A stretch of DNA of 64,000 bases from Alphaproteobacteria bacterium MarineAlpha11_Bin1 (GTDB lineage: Bacteria > Pseudomonadota > Alphaproteobacteria > MPNO01 > UBA830), in NCBI GenBank assembly GCA_002937455.1, contig PTJZ01000003.1, forward strand, positions 1 to 64,000, read 5' to 3'. Positions within the stretch are counted from its first letter, which is position 1. Each line of letters opens with the position of its first letter. The notes beneath the pieces were generated by a model. The model was not told where the DNA came from. It did not search any database and was given only the letters and a program-made list of their open reading frames with translations. Of the stretch, positions 9,178 through 18,272 are shown one piece after another. The position numbers and the translations under genes were made by a program.

Positions 9178-10821
9178 ATGTCCGGCAAACGTAAATACAT
9201 TGACCTTGCTCCAGAAGGAGCATCCCCGGAACTCCACTTTGATTTGCCGGAGCTGGTTTACCCAGAACGTCTAAATGCGGTCAAAACCGTCTTTGAACAT
9301 GCGCGGGAGAACGGGTGGATGGATCGCGTAGTATACTATTGCAATGGCTTTGAGTACACGTTTGAGCAATTGGAGACGTCTGTGGGAAAGACAATGGTGG
9401 CTCTGGTTTCAGCTGGCGTTGGTCGAGGTGACGTTGTCATCCTGAGAATTCCTGACACAATTGATTTAGTGATCACGCTTCTAGCAGTGCAGGCGATTGG
9501 TGCGGTTGCAATGCCTACTTATGTGCAGCTCAGAGCAGATGACCTGGTCTATCGAGCAAACGACGCAGACGCTCGGCTACTGATTTCGACACCAAATTTG
9601 CTTCAGGAAGCCCTACCTGTCGCTGACAGTCGTGACGGAGCTACTAAAGTGATGGCCTTAAACGTTGATCCGGAAGGTCGTTGTAGGGGATTACAGGAAT
9701 TTATGCCTGAAGAGCGTGTTTTGCCTGAGTTCGCAGACATGGATGCAGAAGAACTATGCCTGTTTCTCTATACTTCTGGCAGTACAGGAGCGCCGAAAGG
9801 AGCGATTCATTGTCATCGAGATATGCTCGCGATATGTGACACTTATTGGCGGCATTGCATTGCACCGGAACCTAATGATGTTTTGAGTGGCCCTCCATCT
9901 ATTGCATTTGCGTTAGGCTTTGGGATGTTTGTTTATTTCCCACTTCGTCTGGGCCATGCGGCGGTTCTTGAACCTGACAAATCGCCCGAAATAGCGCTTG
10001 AACAAATCCAACAATACAACGTCACAATCTTCGCAGGTGTTGTCTCTTACTATAATCGGCTGGCGCATCTAATCCGAGAAACCGGCGCGGATATATCTTC
10101 AATCGTACACCCAATGACGGGCGGAGAGCCTCTGACGGAGGAAGTTGAGCGGCTCTGGGATGAGGTGACAGGTGTTCCTCTCGAGCAATTTCTAGGTACA
10201 ACTGAATCACTACATTGCTTTGTTACCTCGACTAGTCCCAACGAATTACCGAACAAGGCAACAATAGGACATGCCGTTCCTGGGTACGAGGTCGCTGTAC
10301 TAGATCCTGATACCTTTGAAGTAATGCCCGACGGTGAACATGGATTGTTTGCCATGAAAGGTCCAACCGGCAGCGTTTACTGGAATAAACCTGAACATCA
10401 AGAAAAAATCATCAGAAATGGTTGGAATGTTTATCAAGATATTGTCTGGCGCGACGAGGGTGGTGATTTTCATTATGTAGCCAGGGCAGATGAGATGATT
10501 ATTTCAGCCGGCTACAATATATCGCCAGTCCAAGTTGAGAGCGTTCTTTTACAGCACGATGCGGTGGTCGAATGTGCTTGTGTTCCAGCGCCCGACCCCA
10601 CCGGCAAACGCGGCATGGTTGTAAAAGCCCATATAGTAACCCATCCGGACTACAATCCTGGCGGAGATTTGATCGTTGAGTTGCAGAATTTTGTGAAATT
10701 AAACGCTGCACCGTACATGTATCCGCGGGTGGTTTCGTTTGATGCTGGATTACCCAAGACAGTGAACGGAAAGATTTTGCGTTCCGAACTTCGTGATCTT
10801 GCTTTACGTGGGACGGATTAA
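9178..10821 (+). CDS. AMP-forming acyl/aryl-CoA ligase, benzoate-CoA ligase-like
   Basis: The protein has 547 residues. The adenylate-forming motif LYTSGSTGAPKG is at about residues 197-208; the domain linker region contains YVARADEMIISAGYNISP, and the catalytic lysine motif is PKTVNGKILR near the C-terminus. The combination GSTGAPKGAIHCHRD with a following IAFALGFGMFVYFP segment resembles the benzoate/2-aminobenzoate-CoA ligase group more than long-chain fatty acid ligases. It would activate an aromatic or related acid to its CoA thioester in the cytoplasm. It directly follows the LLM oxidoreductase (1 nt gap). The exact acid is unknown. Confidence 0.9.
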   Translation: MSGKRKYIDLAPEGASPELHFDLPELVYPERLNAVKTVFEHARENGWMDRVVYYCNGFEYTFEQLETSVGKTMVALVSAGVGRGDVVILRIPDTIDLVITLLAVQAIGAVAMPTYVQLRADDLVYRANDADARLLISTPNLLQEALPVADSRDGATKVMALNVDPEGRCRGLQEFMPEERVLPEFADMDAEELCLFLYTSGSTGAPKGAIHCHRDMLAICDTYWRHCIAPEPNDVLSGPPSIAFALGFGMFVYFPLRLGHAAVLEPDKSPEIALEQIQQYNVTIFAGVVSYYNRLAHLIRETGADISSIVHPMTGGEPLTEEVERLWDEVTGVPLEQFLGTTESLHCFVTSTSPNELPNKATIGHAVPGYEVAVLDPDTFEVMPDGEHGLFAMKGPTGSVYWNKPEHQEKIIRNGWNVYQDIVWRDEGGDFHYVARADEMIISAGYNISPVQVESVLLQHDAVVECACVPAPDPTGKRGMVVKAHIVTHPDYNPGGDLIVELQNFVKLNAAPYMYPRVVSFDAGLPKTVNGKILRSELRDLALRGTD

Positions 10822-10956
10822 TCCGCGAGGGTCGATACATAATAAATTGTGTGCGTAAGCGTTTAATATCTGTTTTTCTTTCAGATAAAAGATTTTAGCG
10901 CTTCTTTGTGGTATTTGGACCGTTAGGTCGTCCAATTTTAGATAGTTGACGTTGCA

Positions 10957-10988
10957 ATACTCAGTATTGTGAGCATACTACTGAGTAT
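10957..10988. promoter_or_regulatory. Paired palindrome, probable MarR operator for the monooxygenase gene
   Basis: A perfect 10-bp inverted repeat, ATACTCAGTA (10957-10966) and TACTGAGTAT (10979-10988), separated by 12 bp. Each arm sits in its own near-palindrome: ATACTCAGTAT is palindromic around its centre, and CTACTGAGTAT differs at one position. The two centres are 21 bp apart, about two helical turns. It lies 24 bp before the monooxygenase ATG, and the MarR gene is downstream in the same operon. This fits autoregulated repression with release by an aromatic effector; binding itself is inferred. Confidence 0.65.
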
Positions 10989-11011
10989 ATTTTCTTATGA
11001 AGGGTTAAAAA

Positions 11012-12202
11012 ATGGAGCCGACTAAAGTTGTGATCGCGGGGGGAGGCCTTGGAGGTTTGGCCGCAGCATTGGGCTTAGCCAAAGTCGGTAAATCGGTTAC
11101 TGTTCTCGAAAAGGCGCCGCAACTAGGGGAAATTGGCGCTGGTATTCAGCTTGGACCTAACGCTTTTCATTCTTTCGATTATCTGGGTGTTGGCTCAGGC
11201 GCGCGGAAACAAGCGGTATACGTCGAGAAGCTACGTTTTATGGATGCAATTACGGGTGAAGAGGTCAATCATATTCCTCTCGACGATGAGTTTCGGGCAA
11301 GGTTTGGGAATCCATATGCTGTCGTCCACCGGGCCGACCTGCATAAGGAGATGGTTAAGGCGTGCAAAGAAAACACGCTGATAGAGCTGTGCGTAAATTC
11401 GGAAGTTATTGGCTACGATCAGGATGGCACCAGTGCTACGGCGCATCTCGCATCGGGCGATAGCGTGACCGGTGATCTTTTGGTTGGTGCTGATGGCCTT
11501 CATTCCGCCATAAGGGCGAAGGTAGTCGGCGATGGGGCGCCGCGCGTTTCGGGGCACTCGACATACCGAGCAGTGATACCAGTTGACGCGATGCCGGAAG
11601 ATCTGCGCTGGAATGCAGCGACCCTATGGATGGGACCAAATTGTCACCTAGTGCATTATCCGTTATCGGGTTGGAAGGTATTTAACCTTGTGATCACTAA
11701 GGCCAACGATGCAACCGAAGTGTTAGCTGGTGAGCCACTGTCCCGAGCTGAGGTGCATGCGAACTTCGATCATATACATGATACCCCGCGCAGGCTTATC
11801 GACCTCAGCGAAGACTGGAGGGTTTGGGTTTTGTGCGACCGTGCACCGGTCGAAAATTGGATTGACGGTCGTGCCGTGCTTCTGGGAGATGCAGCACATC
11901 CAACCCTGCAATATTATGCGCAGGGTGCCTGCATGGCTCTTGAAGACGGTGTTTGCTTATCGCGCACAATTGAGCGAAACGCAGACGATCTGGACGCTGC
12001 GCTAGCCATCTATCAAGAACGTCGCGTTGTTCGCACGGCTCGTATTCAAATCGGTTCGCGGCAGCTTGGTGATAACTGGTTTCACGTCGACGGCGTTCAT
12101 AGGAAGCTTAGGAACGAAATCATGGGTAGCATGACGGCCGATGATTACTACTATCAGCTCAAATGGCTGTATGGTCATAACGAAGCTCAAATGGCAGCCT
12201 GA
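11012..12202 (+). CDS. FAD-dependent monooxygenase, 3-hydroxybenzoate 6-hydroxylase-like
   Basis: The protein has 396 residues. The N-terminal FAD Rossmann motif is AGGGLGGLAAALGLAK; the second FAD/NADH region is LLVGADGLHSAIR, and the third is VLLGDAAHPTLQYYAQGA. The motif YYAQGACMALEDGVCL and the C-terminal part with DGVHRKLRNE and KWLYG resemble 3-hydroxybenzoate 6-monooxygenases, which form gentisate (2,5-dihydroxybenzoate) using NADH and O2. The gene overlaps the MarR gene by 1 nt. No gentisate dioxygenase gene is in the window, so the next step must be encoded elsewhere. A related aromatic acid is an alternative substrate. Confidence 0.85.
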   Translation: MEPTKVVIAGGGLGGLAAALGLAKVGKSVTVLEKAPQLGEIGAGIQLGPNAFHSFDYLGVGSGARKQAVYVEKLRFMDAITGEEVNHIPLDDEFRARFGNPYAVVHRADLHKEMVKACKENTLIELCVNSEVIGYDQDGTSATAHLASGDSVTGDLLVGADGLHSAIRAKVVGDGAPRVSGHSTYRAVIPVDAMPEDLRWNAATLWMGPNCHLVHYPLSGWKVFNLVITKANDATEVLAGEPLSRAEVHANFDHIHDTPRRLIDLSEDWRVWVLCDRAPVENWIDGRAVLLGDAAHPTLQYYAQGACMALEDGVCLSRTIERNADDLDAALAIYQERRVVRTARIQIGSRQLGDNWFHVDGVHRKLRNEIMGSMTADDYYYQLKWLYGHNEAQMAA

Positions 12203-12678
12203 TGGTAGAAGTTGGTAATACAGGCATCCTGAACGATCTATGTCAGGCTCCCGGTCATCTAATGCGTAGGTGCCAGCAAATTGCTGTTTCGGTTTTCCTC
12301 GATGAGTGCCGTCCCTGGGACATCACCCCTCTGCAGTTCGCATTGCTTATAGAGTTAAACCGGCAGGGGCCCGACGATCAGGTTGGTCTAGGAGGTGCGC
12401 TGGCGCTTGACCGAACTACGACTAGCGTTGTAGTCCGAAAGTTGGAAGAAAGGGGCTTGGTTGAACGAAGCATTTCGAAGAGGGATCGCCGTTCAAAACC
12501 GGTTTCGATTACCAAGAGGGGCATGCGACTAATCCGTGACGTTCTTCCGGCGGCTGAAATTGCCCAAGATCGGATGCTGGCTCCGTTGACACCAACAGAA
12601 CAGGCGCACTTTATGCGGCTTCTTAGGAAAATGGCTGACGGCAACAATAGTGAGAGCCGCGCACCCTTGAGGCGTTAG
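12202..12678 (+). CDS. MarR family transcriptional regulator
   Basis: The protein has 158 residues. A winged helix-turn-helix is visible from about residue 55 to 110: LALDRTTTSVVVRKLEERG as recognition region and ISKRDRRSKPVSIT as wing. Flanking helices form the dimer interface. MarR proteins repress catabolic genes and release DNA on binding phenolic or aromatic acids. The ATG overlaps the monooxygenase stop by 1 nt, so the regulator is made with the enzyme it probably controls through the palindromes at 10957-10988. It ends 3 nt from the convergent VOC gene. Confidence 0.92.
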   Translation: MVEVGNTGILNDLCQAPGHLMRRCQQIAVSVFLDECRPWDITPLQFALLIELNRQGPDDQVGLGGALALDRTTTSVVVRKLEERGLVERSISKRDRRSKPVSITKRGMRLIRDVLPAAEIAQDRMLAPLTPTEQAHFMRLLRKMADGNNSESRAPLRR

Positions 12679-12681
12679 GAG

Positions 12682-13287
12682 TTAGTCTCTTCGGAGATTT
12701 GGATATTTCATGGTGGTATCTTGTCCGGGTGGCGGGTTGTCAACTGCACTTTCCAGTGACATTTCCTCATGCCATTCGTCTGGCGGGCGTGACTGCCCAT
12801 TGATACCGATCTGATCAATTCCCCAATAAATTTCGAGCATGTGGTTATCTGGATCGAAAAATTCTACCGCAACTTGGCAGCCGGCACGTCGGCGGCCCAA
12901 GTAGGAGATTTTTATTTCATGGGCTTCGAGATGGTCGCGCGCCCGGAACACCTCATCGATGGTAGAGACTTCAAATGCCATATGGTTCAATTCATAACTG
13001 TTACCGGCCTTCAAAGCTCCTCCGACCAGCGCAACACCATGGTGATCATTGCTGCAACGCATAAAGACCATACGGCCGGGAACCATCGATGCGGGATAAA
13101 CGTCGGACACCCTAAAACCCAGCACCTTTGCGTAAAATTCCACTGATTTCTCGAGGTCTTGCACCATCAAAACGACGTGCCCGATTTTATTTATACTGAA
13201 AGGGATATCGCCCGGCGTCTGCGTTTCGCGCAGTCTTGAAACGTCTGGTGAGTTAAGACCGTCTTTATCGATAATACCCCTTGCCAT
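12682..13287 (-). CDS. VOC family protein, extradiol dioxygenase/glyoxalase-like
   Basis: The protein has 201 residues and starts at ATG with a GGAG ribosome site. It has a vicinal-oxygen-chelate fold with likely metal ligands His37 (GHVVL), His102 (NHMAFEV) and Glu152 (LEIYWG); the spacing of 65 and 50 residues matches type I extradiol dioxygenases. The adjoining motifs (DLEKSVEFYAKVLGFRVSD; FFDPDNHMLEIYWG) are also seen in many uncharacterised VOC proteins. Ring cleavage of a catechol-type intermediate is possible, given the adjacent aromatic hydroxylase, but the protein is shorter than classical two-domain enzymes, so lyase or isomerase activity cannot be excluded. Confidence 0.82.
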   Translation of the reverse strand: MARGIIDKDGLNSPDVSRLRETQTPGDIPFSINKIGHVVLMVQDLEKSVEFYAKVLGFRVSDVYPASMVPGRMVFMRCSNDHHGVALVGGALKAGNSYELNHMAFEVSTIDEVFRARDHLEAHEIKISYLGRRRAGCQVAVEFFDPDNHMLEIYWGIDQIGINGQSRPPDEWHEEMSLESAVDNPPPGQDTTMKYPNLRRD

Positions 13288-13497
13288 GCGTTATCTCCTG
13301 CGACATTTAAAAAGTTTTTTGTTCATTATATCTCAAACGATCTGAAGCACCGTGTTGTGTAATACAGAACTGGCTTTAGTTTTCCCATGCAATAAAGATC
13401 TTTTACAGCATCTCACTGAGCTAGGAATAAAGAGTAGATGACGTTTATTAATTTTATGATTCTTCTGAAGAGTGTCTCTCGATGTTACATCTCGTAA

Positions 13498-14409
13498 ATG
13501 AGATTTGGTCCATCATCATTACCTTCACGGCGATCGTTGCTATTGCGCTTGGCTTTACTATTTCTGATCGGCGGTCTTTGGGGCGGATTTTTCGTATTGA
13601 TCAAGATCGCGGTCACGGACGGTGTTCGTCCAGTCAACTATCTGTTCTGGTTTACACTCCTAAGTGGGTTTTGGCTGTTTGTTGCCGCCAATATCCGTGG
13701 TATGAGGCCGAGGTATGCAAGAACGCATTGGCGATATTACCTACGACTCGGGTTAGTCAGATTCACGCTTGCTAACATGATCCTTTACACCGTCCAGGGT
13801 AAATTACCCATAGGTCTCATGGCGGTAATTATGAGTTTCGTTCCGATTTTCACCTACCTCATAAGCTTGATTACAAGAATAGAAAAGTTTTTCTGGCTCC
13901 GGACCGGAGGCATCGTATTAGGATTTTTGGGTGCGATTCTGATTGTCGCACCCGAATCCAGTTTACCTGATCGCTCGCTGGCCGTGTGGGTATTAATTGG
14001 ATTTGGTGCACCACTCCTTCATGCTGTTGCTTATACTGCGTTATCGGAAAAATCGCGGCCAGCGAAAGTTGATTCTTTGACGTTGTCGAGTGGAACGTTG
14101 CTCGCCGCATCTATATTTGCGTTTCCTCTTGCAATCGCATTGGGCGAATTTCAGCTGCTCGGATGGCCGCTGTCACGAGGAGAAATAGCTCTTGTCGCCC
14201 ATTCCGTGCTCGCTGCGATAAATTTTTACGCTATCTTTGAACTTATCCGTATAGCTGGACCCACCTATATGACGCAGGCTAACTTTCTGTCTGTGGGTTT
14301 CGGCGTGGCATTTGGTTTGCTTCTGTTCAACGAAAGCCACTCGCTGATCGTTTGGATTTCGATAGGCTTGATGCTGTTAGGCGTCGCATTGGTGAACTGG
14401 AGGCGCTGA
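13498..14409 (+). CDS. DMT family (EamA-type) transporter
   Basis: The protein has 303 residues and ten predicted membrane helices in two EamA repeats; the first begins with LFLIGGLWGGFFVLIKIAV and the second around residue 155. Basic residues follow the expected inside-positive pattern. An earlier in-frame start does not exist in this frame, and the ATG at 13498 is accepted although no clear ribosome site precedes it. The family exports amino acids, nucleobases or drug-like metabolites. It is isolated between convergent or divergent neighbours, so no substrate can be inferred. Confidence 0.85.
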   Translation: MRFGPSSLPSRRSLLLRLALLFLIGGLWGGFFVLIKIAVTDGVRPVNYLFWFTLLSGFWLFVAANIRGMRPRYARTHWRYYLRLGLVRFTLANMILYTVQGKLPIGLMAVIMSFVPIFTYLISLITRIEKFFWLRTGGIVLGFLGAILIVAPESSLPDRSLAVWVLIGFGAPLLHAVAYTALSEKSRPAKVDSLTLSSGTLLAASIFAFPLAIALGEFQLLGWPLSRGEIALVAHSVLAAINFYAIFELIRIAGPTYMTQANFLSVGFGVAFGLLLFNESHSLIVWISIGLMLLGVALVNWRR

Positions 14410-14608
14410 TTTAACGAATTCCATCAAGAGAGAGAGGAATCCAGAACATTAAATCTCACTCTGAAAATTAATATCGAAAATAAGAAAAACCTCGATAATA
14501 CAGTAAGTTAATATGAAATATGAAATTAAATAATGAGGTAATATCATTAGTGGAAAGTCAAAGACCCTTTAAACGACTTTATTTACGCAGAAGGAAGCCG
14601 GCGCCATA

Positions 14609-15382
14609 TTACAGGTCGGAGATTGCTATCCAAATTAGCCGAGCCGACATTGCGGTTAAGATAACTTGAAATCCCGTACGAAAAGCCCTTTCCGATATAC
14701 GATCCATAACGCCTTTACCTATCCAAGTTCCAAGGAATGAGGCAGCTATCATCGATATAATGAGGGGTACATAGGAGCCGAAACTGACACCAAGTAATCC
14801 GAATGTAGTCAGTTTAGCTATATGAACGATCGACATTAGTATTCCGACCATAGCGATGTGGTTACGCCGATCTTGTGCTTTGGCAGCCGTAAAAGTAGCC
14901 AGCAATGTCCCGGTGGCACTGATAAATACACCGAGGAACGTGACTATAAATCCGACGAATAGAAAGCGGCCTCGTTCCGGTCCGAACCTTGCAAGACTAG
15001 GCACCCATAAAAGGATTAAAATACTTATCGCCAAGGTCAGGAGAAGGACGTTCTCTGGTAGATTTATGAATATCTGACCGCCAACGGCGGCCCCCACGAT
15101 TGTGCCGATCAGAAACGGTGCTACTGTATCCCACATCATGTATTTCCACCGAGAGATACCGAGGCTAGCGGCGGCTCCAAGCTGAACAATTGTATGTATT
15201 GGTATTAGCAGGGCCGGCGGAAATACAAATGCCATGAAGGCCAGCAGAGCCAGTCCTCCTGCTGTTCCTGAAACCGAAGCTATGAATGCTGCGATTAAGG
15301 CACCGAAAGACAGTGCGGTGAATACCCAAGCGTTAATCCCGAGCATACCGAGAAATTGACCATCCGCGGCGTTCATCTCCAT
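14609..15382 (-). CDS. TauE/SafE family membrane protein (putative sulfite/sulfonate or anion exporter)
   Basis: The protein has 257 residues and about eight membrane segments in two homologous halves, typical of TauE/SafE. It has a glycine-rich helix (VSGTAGGLALLAF) in the first half and GTLLATFTAAKAQ in the second. Members move sulfite, sulfoacetate or other organic anions across the inner membrane. The gene lies 23 nt downstream of the large subunit of the complete molybdenum hydroxylase set on the same strand, so it may be the last gene of that operon and carry its substrate or product; this is inference. Confidence 0.82.
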   Translation of the reverse strand: MEMNAADGQFLGMLGINAWVFTALSFGALIAAFIASVSGTAGGLALLAFMAFVFPPALLIPIHTIVQLGAAASLGISRWKYMMWDTVAPFLIGTIVGAAVGGQIFINLPENVLLLTLAISILILLWVPSLARFGPERGRFLFVGFIVTFLGVFISATGTLLATFTAAKAQDRRNHIAMVGILMSIVHIAKLTTFGLLGVSFGSYVPLIISMIAASFLGTWIGKGVMDRISERAFRTGFQVILTAMSARLIWIAISDL

Positions 15383-15405
15383 GAGTTTAACCGCAATAAT
15401 TTATA

Positions 15406-17787
15406 TTAGAGTTTACCAAGTGCCTTGAGTATTACCTCAGGCGAGATCGGTTGTTCGGTAACCCGACCGTCGGTTAACGGTTTGATGGCGTTATTGACCG
15501 CATTCATCATCACGCCAGGCGCTGCGCCCGTTCCTGATTCGCCCGCACCCTTTGCTCCAAGCTCAGATTCGCTGGTCGGCGTCTGGACGTGGCCAACTGT
15601 GATATCGGGCATTTCCGACATCATTGGCGTGACATAGTCAACCATCGTGCCGTTTTGAAGCTGGCCGAAATCATCGTATATGCAGTGTTCGTACAAAGCC
15701 CCGCCAAGTCCTTGCACGCAGCCGCCCCGAATCTGCTCGTCGGCAAGCTGTTCATTAATAATGCGACCACAATCTTCGACTACCCAGTGATTTAGGTGAT
15801 TTATCCATCCAGTATCAATGTCAACCTCTATATAAGCGCCGTGGATACCGTTGGTATAGATGTAAGGGGAATCCTGCAGTCGGTAGCGGCGTGTATGCGA
15901 CAAGACAGGCTGATAGTCGTTTGGTAGTTGACCTAATTGAAAGTGACCGATCCGTCCTATCTCGGACAGTGGAATACGAGGCTCGGTCGAGCCAAGAGTA
16001 ACTACATTACCATCCACAATATCGAGTTCTTCTGGATCGGATTGTAGCAATATCCCCGCCATATGAAGAATTTCTCGCCGAAGATCTAGCGCGGCTTGGT
16101 AGGTAGCCTCGCCGCCGATGGCAGTTGCTCTAGACGCATAAGTACCGCCTCCGTAAGGCGTGGCGTCAGTATCTCCTGAGATCGCCCGTACCTGTTCTAT
16201 CTGGCAGCCGACAGCTGCTGCAGCGATCTGTTCCATAACGGTATCAACACCTTGACCTTGGTCGGTCACGCCGAGTGCCACGATAACCCCGCCGGATGGT
16301 TCTAGCTTCACAGTCGTTGCGTCTTGAGCTGCGATGCGCGCGCCACCGGCTCCATAGTAACCCACAGGACTTGGTGCCGTTCCCTTGATAAAGCCCGCGA
16401 CGCCAATACCTCGGTAAATACCTTGTTTTCTTAGCTCGGCTTGTTCCGTCTTTAAATCCTCGTAACTCATTAGTCCATAAAGCTTTTCTAGACACGCCTG
16501 ATGCGACAGGTCTTTCATCGGGATGCCGGACCCTATTTGGCGGGGGTAGGAATCATCCTCCATTACGTTCTTGCGACGAATTTCGAATGGATCAAGCCCA
16601 GTGATATCGGCGGCCCAATCCATCATGAACTCGCCGACCGATATGCCGATAGGATGCCCCACTGCTCTGTACTGTGAGGTTGGTACGGCATTGAGATAAA
16701 CCACGGTCGCCTTCGCCCGGTAGTTCGGGTGCTTATACGGCCCAAAGCTAATATTCAGGATTTGATTGGCCTCAAACACAGAAGTTCGAGGGTATTGAGA
16801 GTAGGCGCCGACACCGGAGAGGTCGTCGATTTCAGCAGCTATCATGGTGCCGTCGTTCATAATACCTATCTTGGCCTTAACCCTATTTTCTCGGGCATGA
16901 ATGTCTGAAACGAATGATTCGAGACGGTCCGCGACAAATTTTACAGGGCGGCCCAATTTTATGGATGCAGCGGTTGCTGCGACTTCGTCACCAAATGTAT
17001 GAATCTTCAGCCCGAACGAGCCACCGACATCGGGTGCGACGATCCGAACGTTATGTTCCGGAACTCCGAGCGTTTGGGCGAAAACAGTTTCGATCATATG
17101 TGGGCATTGGCTGGATGTATGGATCGTAAGCCGTTCTGTCCCCGGATCGTACTCAGAGAGTACAATACGTGGCTCTAGGCTGACCGCAGTGTGACGTCCG
17201 AAATAAAAGGTCTCTTCAAGTACGTGATCGGCCTCCTCAAAAGCCTTATCTACGTCGCCAGAACCCAGAGTGTGTTCCCAAGCTTTATTATCGCCCAAAT
17301 TAGGGTGAATGACCGGAGAGCCCACATCAAGCGCCGTTTCCTTATTAATAACGACTGGTAATTCCTCGTACTCGACGGTGACAAGCTCCCCCGCATCCTC
17401 AGCCTGTGCTCGCGTTTCTGCAATTACCATAACTACTGGTTCGCCATGCCAACAAACGCGGTCGACCGCCATTGGATATTGGGGCTCCGCCTTCATATTC
17501 TCGAAGACCGTCAGTGTGCCGACCCATGGGCCGGTACACATCTTCGCTAGTTCTTCGCCAGTCATCACCAATTTCACTCCAGGCGATTCATGTACAGCGT
17601 TTACGTTTATATGCAGAATTTTTGCATGAGCGTAGGGGCTGCGAACGAACGCTGCGTGAAGGGTCCGAGGTGGCGTTATATCGTCTGTATAACGCCCCCT
17701 GCCGGCGACTGCCCGTTTCGCCCGAGACCTAGGGAGTGTGCGGCCGATATAGGAATTGGGGCGTTCGTAGGGGTGAATAAATCCCAT
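15406..17787 (-). CDS. Molybdopterin-binding large subunit, xanthine dehydrogenase/CO dehydrogenase-like family
   Basis: The protein has 793 residues. The N-terminal hammerhead domain has the motif GRGRYTDDI near residue 30; the molybdopterin domain contains GGSFGLKIHTFGDE near 255, and the catalytic glutamate is in GAGESG (Glu750). The loop near residue 372 reads QYRAVGHPIG, nearly the same as in the third paralogue (23779-26136) and different from the first (3712-6084). It is unlike the CO-dehydrogenase form I loop. The gene is 2 nt downstream of the small-subunit gene, in the order FAD-FeS-Mo. The substrate is unknown; an organic substrate is more likely than CO. Confidence 0.92.
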   Translation of the reverse strand: MGFIHPYERPNSYIGRTLPRSRAKRAVAGRGRYTDDITPPRTLHAAFVRSPYAHAKILHINVNAVHESPGVKLVMTGEELAKMCTGPWVGTLTVFENMKAEPQYPMAVDRVCWHGEPVVMVIAETRAQAEDAGELVTVEYEELPVVINKETALDVGSPVIHPNLGDNKAWEHTLGSGDVDKAFEEADHVLEETFYFGRHTAVSLEPRIVLSEYDPGTERLTIHTSSQCPHMIETVFAQTLGVPEHNVRIVAPDVGGSFGLKIHTFGDEVAATAASIKLGRPVKFVADRLESFVSDIHARENRVKAKIGIMNDGTMIAAEIDDLSGVGAYSQYPRTSVFEANQILNISFGPYKHPNYRAKATVVYLNAVPTSQYRAVGHPIGISVGEFMMDWAADITGLDPFEIRRKNVMEDDSYPRQIGSGIPMKDLSHQACLEKLYGLMSYEDLKTEQAELRKQGIYRGIGVAGFIKGTAPSPVGYYGAGGARIAAQDATTVKLEPSGGVIVALGVTDQGQGVDTVMEQIAAAAVGCQIEQVRAISGDTDATPYGGGTYASRATAIGGEATYQAALDLRREILHMAGILLQSDPEELDIVDGNVVTLGSTEPRIPLSEIGRIGHFQLGQLPNDYQPVLSHTRRYRLQDSPYIYTNGIHGAYIEVDIDTGWINHLNHWVVEDCGRIINEQLADEQIRGGCVQGLGGALYEHCIYDDFGQLQNGTMVDYVTPMMSEMPDITVGHVQTPTSESELGAKGAGESGTGAAPGVMMNAVNNAIKPLTDGRVTEQPISPEVILKALGKL

Positions 17788-17789
17788 TT

Positions 17790-18272
17790 TTACCCTTTTA
17801 AACGTTCGTTATTTATGTTTTCTATTGCATCCACGATGGCATGATAACCGGTGCAACGGCAGTAATTACCCGACATAAATTCGCGGATATCCTCTCGGCT
17901 CATCGCGGTTTTTTGAGCCAGCAACTCTGCGGCTGTCATCAACATTCCGGGGGTACAAAAGCCGCATTGCAGGGCGTTACGTTCAACGAATTTGTTCTGA
18001 AGATCTGCAATTTCCCCTGTATCGGTAATGCCTTCGATAGTTAGAACTTCGCTTCCCTCGGCTTGAGCCGCCAGCATTAGACAGCCACGTACGACGTCGC
18101 CGTCAACGCGGACTGAGCATGCGCCGCAGATACCATGCTCGCAGCCTAGATGCGAGCCCGTAAACCCGAGTTCTGTCCGGATGAAATCGACCAAATGGGT
18201 CCTGACTGGTATAGTTTTAGATACTGCTTCACCATTAACCGTCATGCTGACGGTCACCATTTCCTCGCTCAT
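17790..18272 (-). CDS. (2Fe-2S)-binding small subunit of a molybdenum hydroxylase (CoxS-like)
   Basis: The protein has 160 residues with two 2Fe-2S clusters: Cys44, 49, 52, 64 (CEHGICGAC) and the CGFC ... CRC set in the C-terminal four-helix domain. The stop/start overlap with the FAD subunit (1 nt at 18272) and the 2-nt gap to the large subunit show an operon. It is collinear along its full length with the paralogue at 3233-3715, so an ancient duplication is likely. It transfers electrons between the molybdenum cofactor and FAD. Confidence 0.94.
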   Translation of the reverse strand: MSEEMVTVSMTVNGEAVSKTIPVRTHLVDFIRTELGFTGSHLGCEHGICGACSVRVDGDVVRGCLMLAAQAEGSEVLTIEGITDTGEIADLQNKFVERNALQCGFCTPGMLMTAAELLAQKTAMSREDIREFMSGNYCRCTGYHAIVDAIENINNERLKG

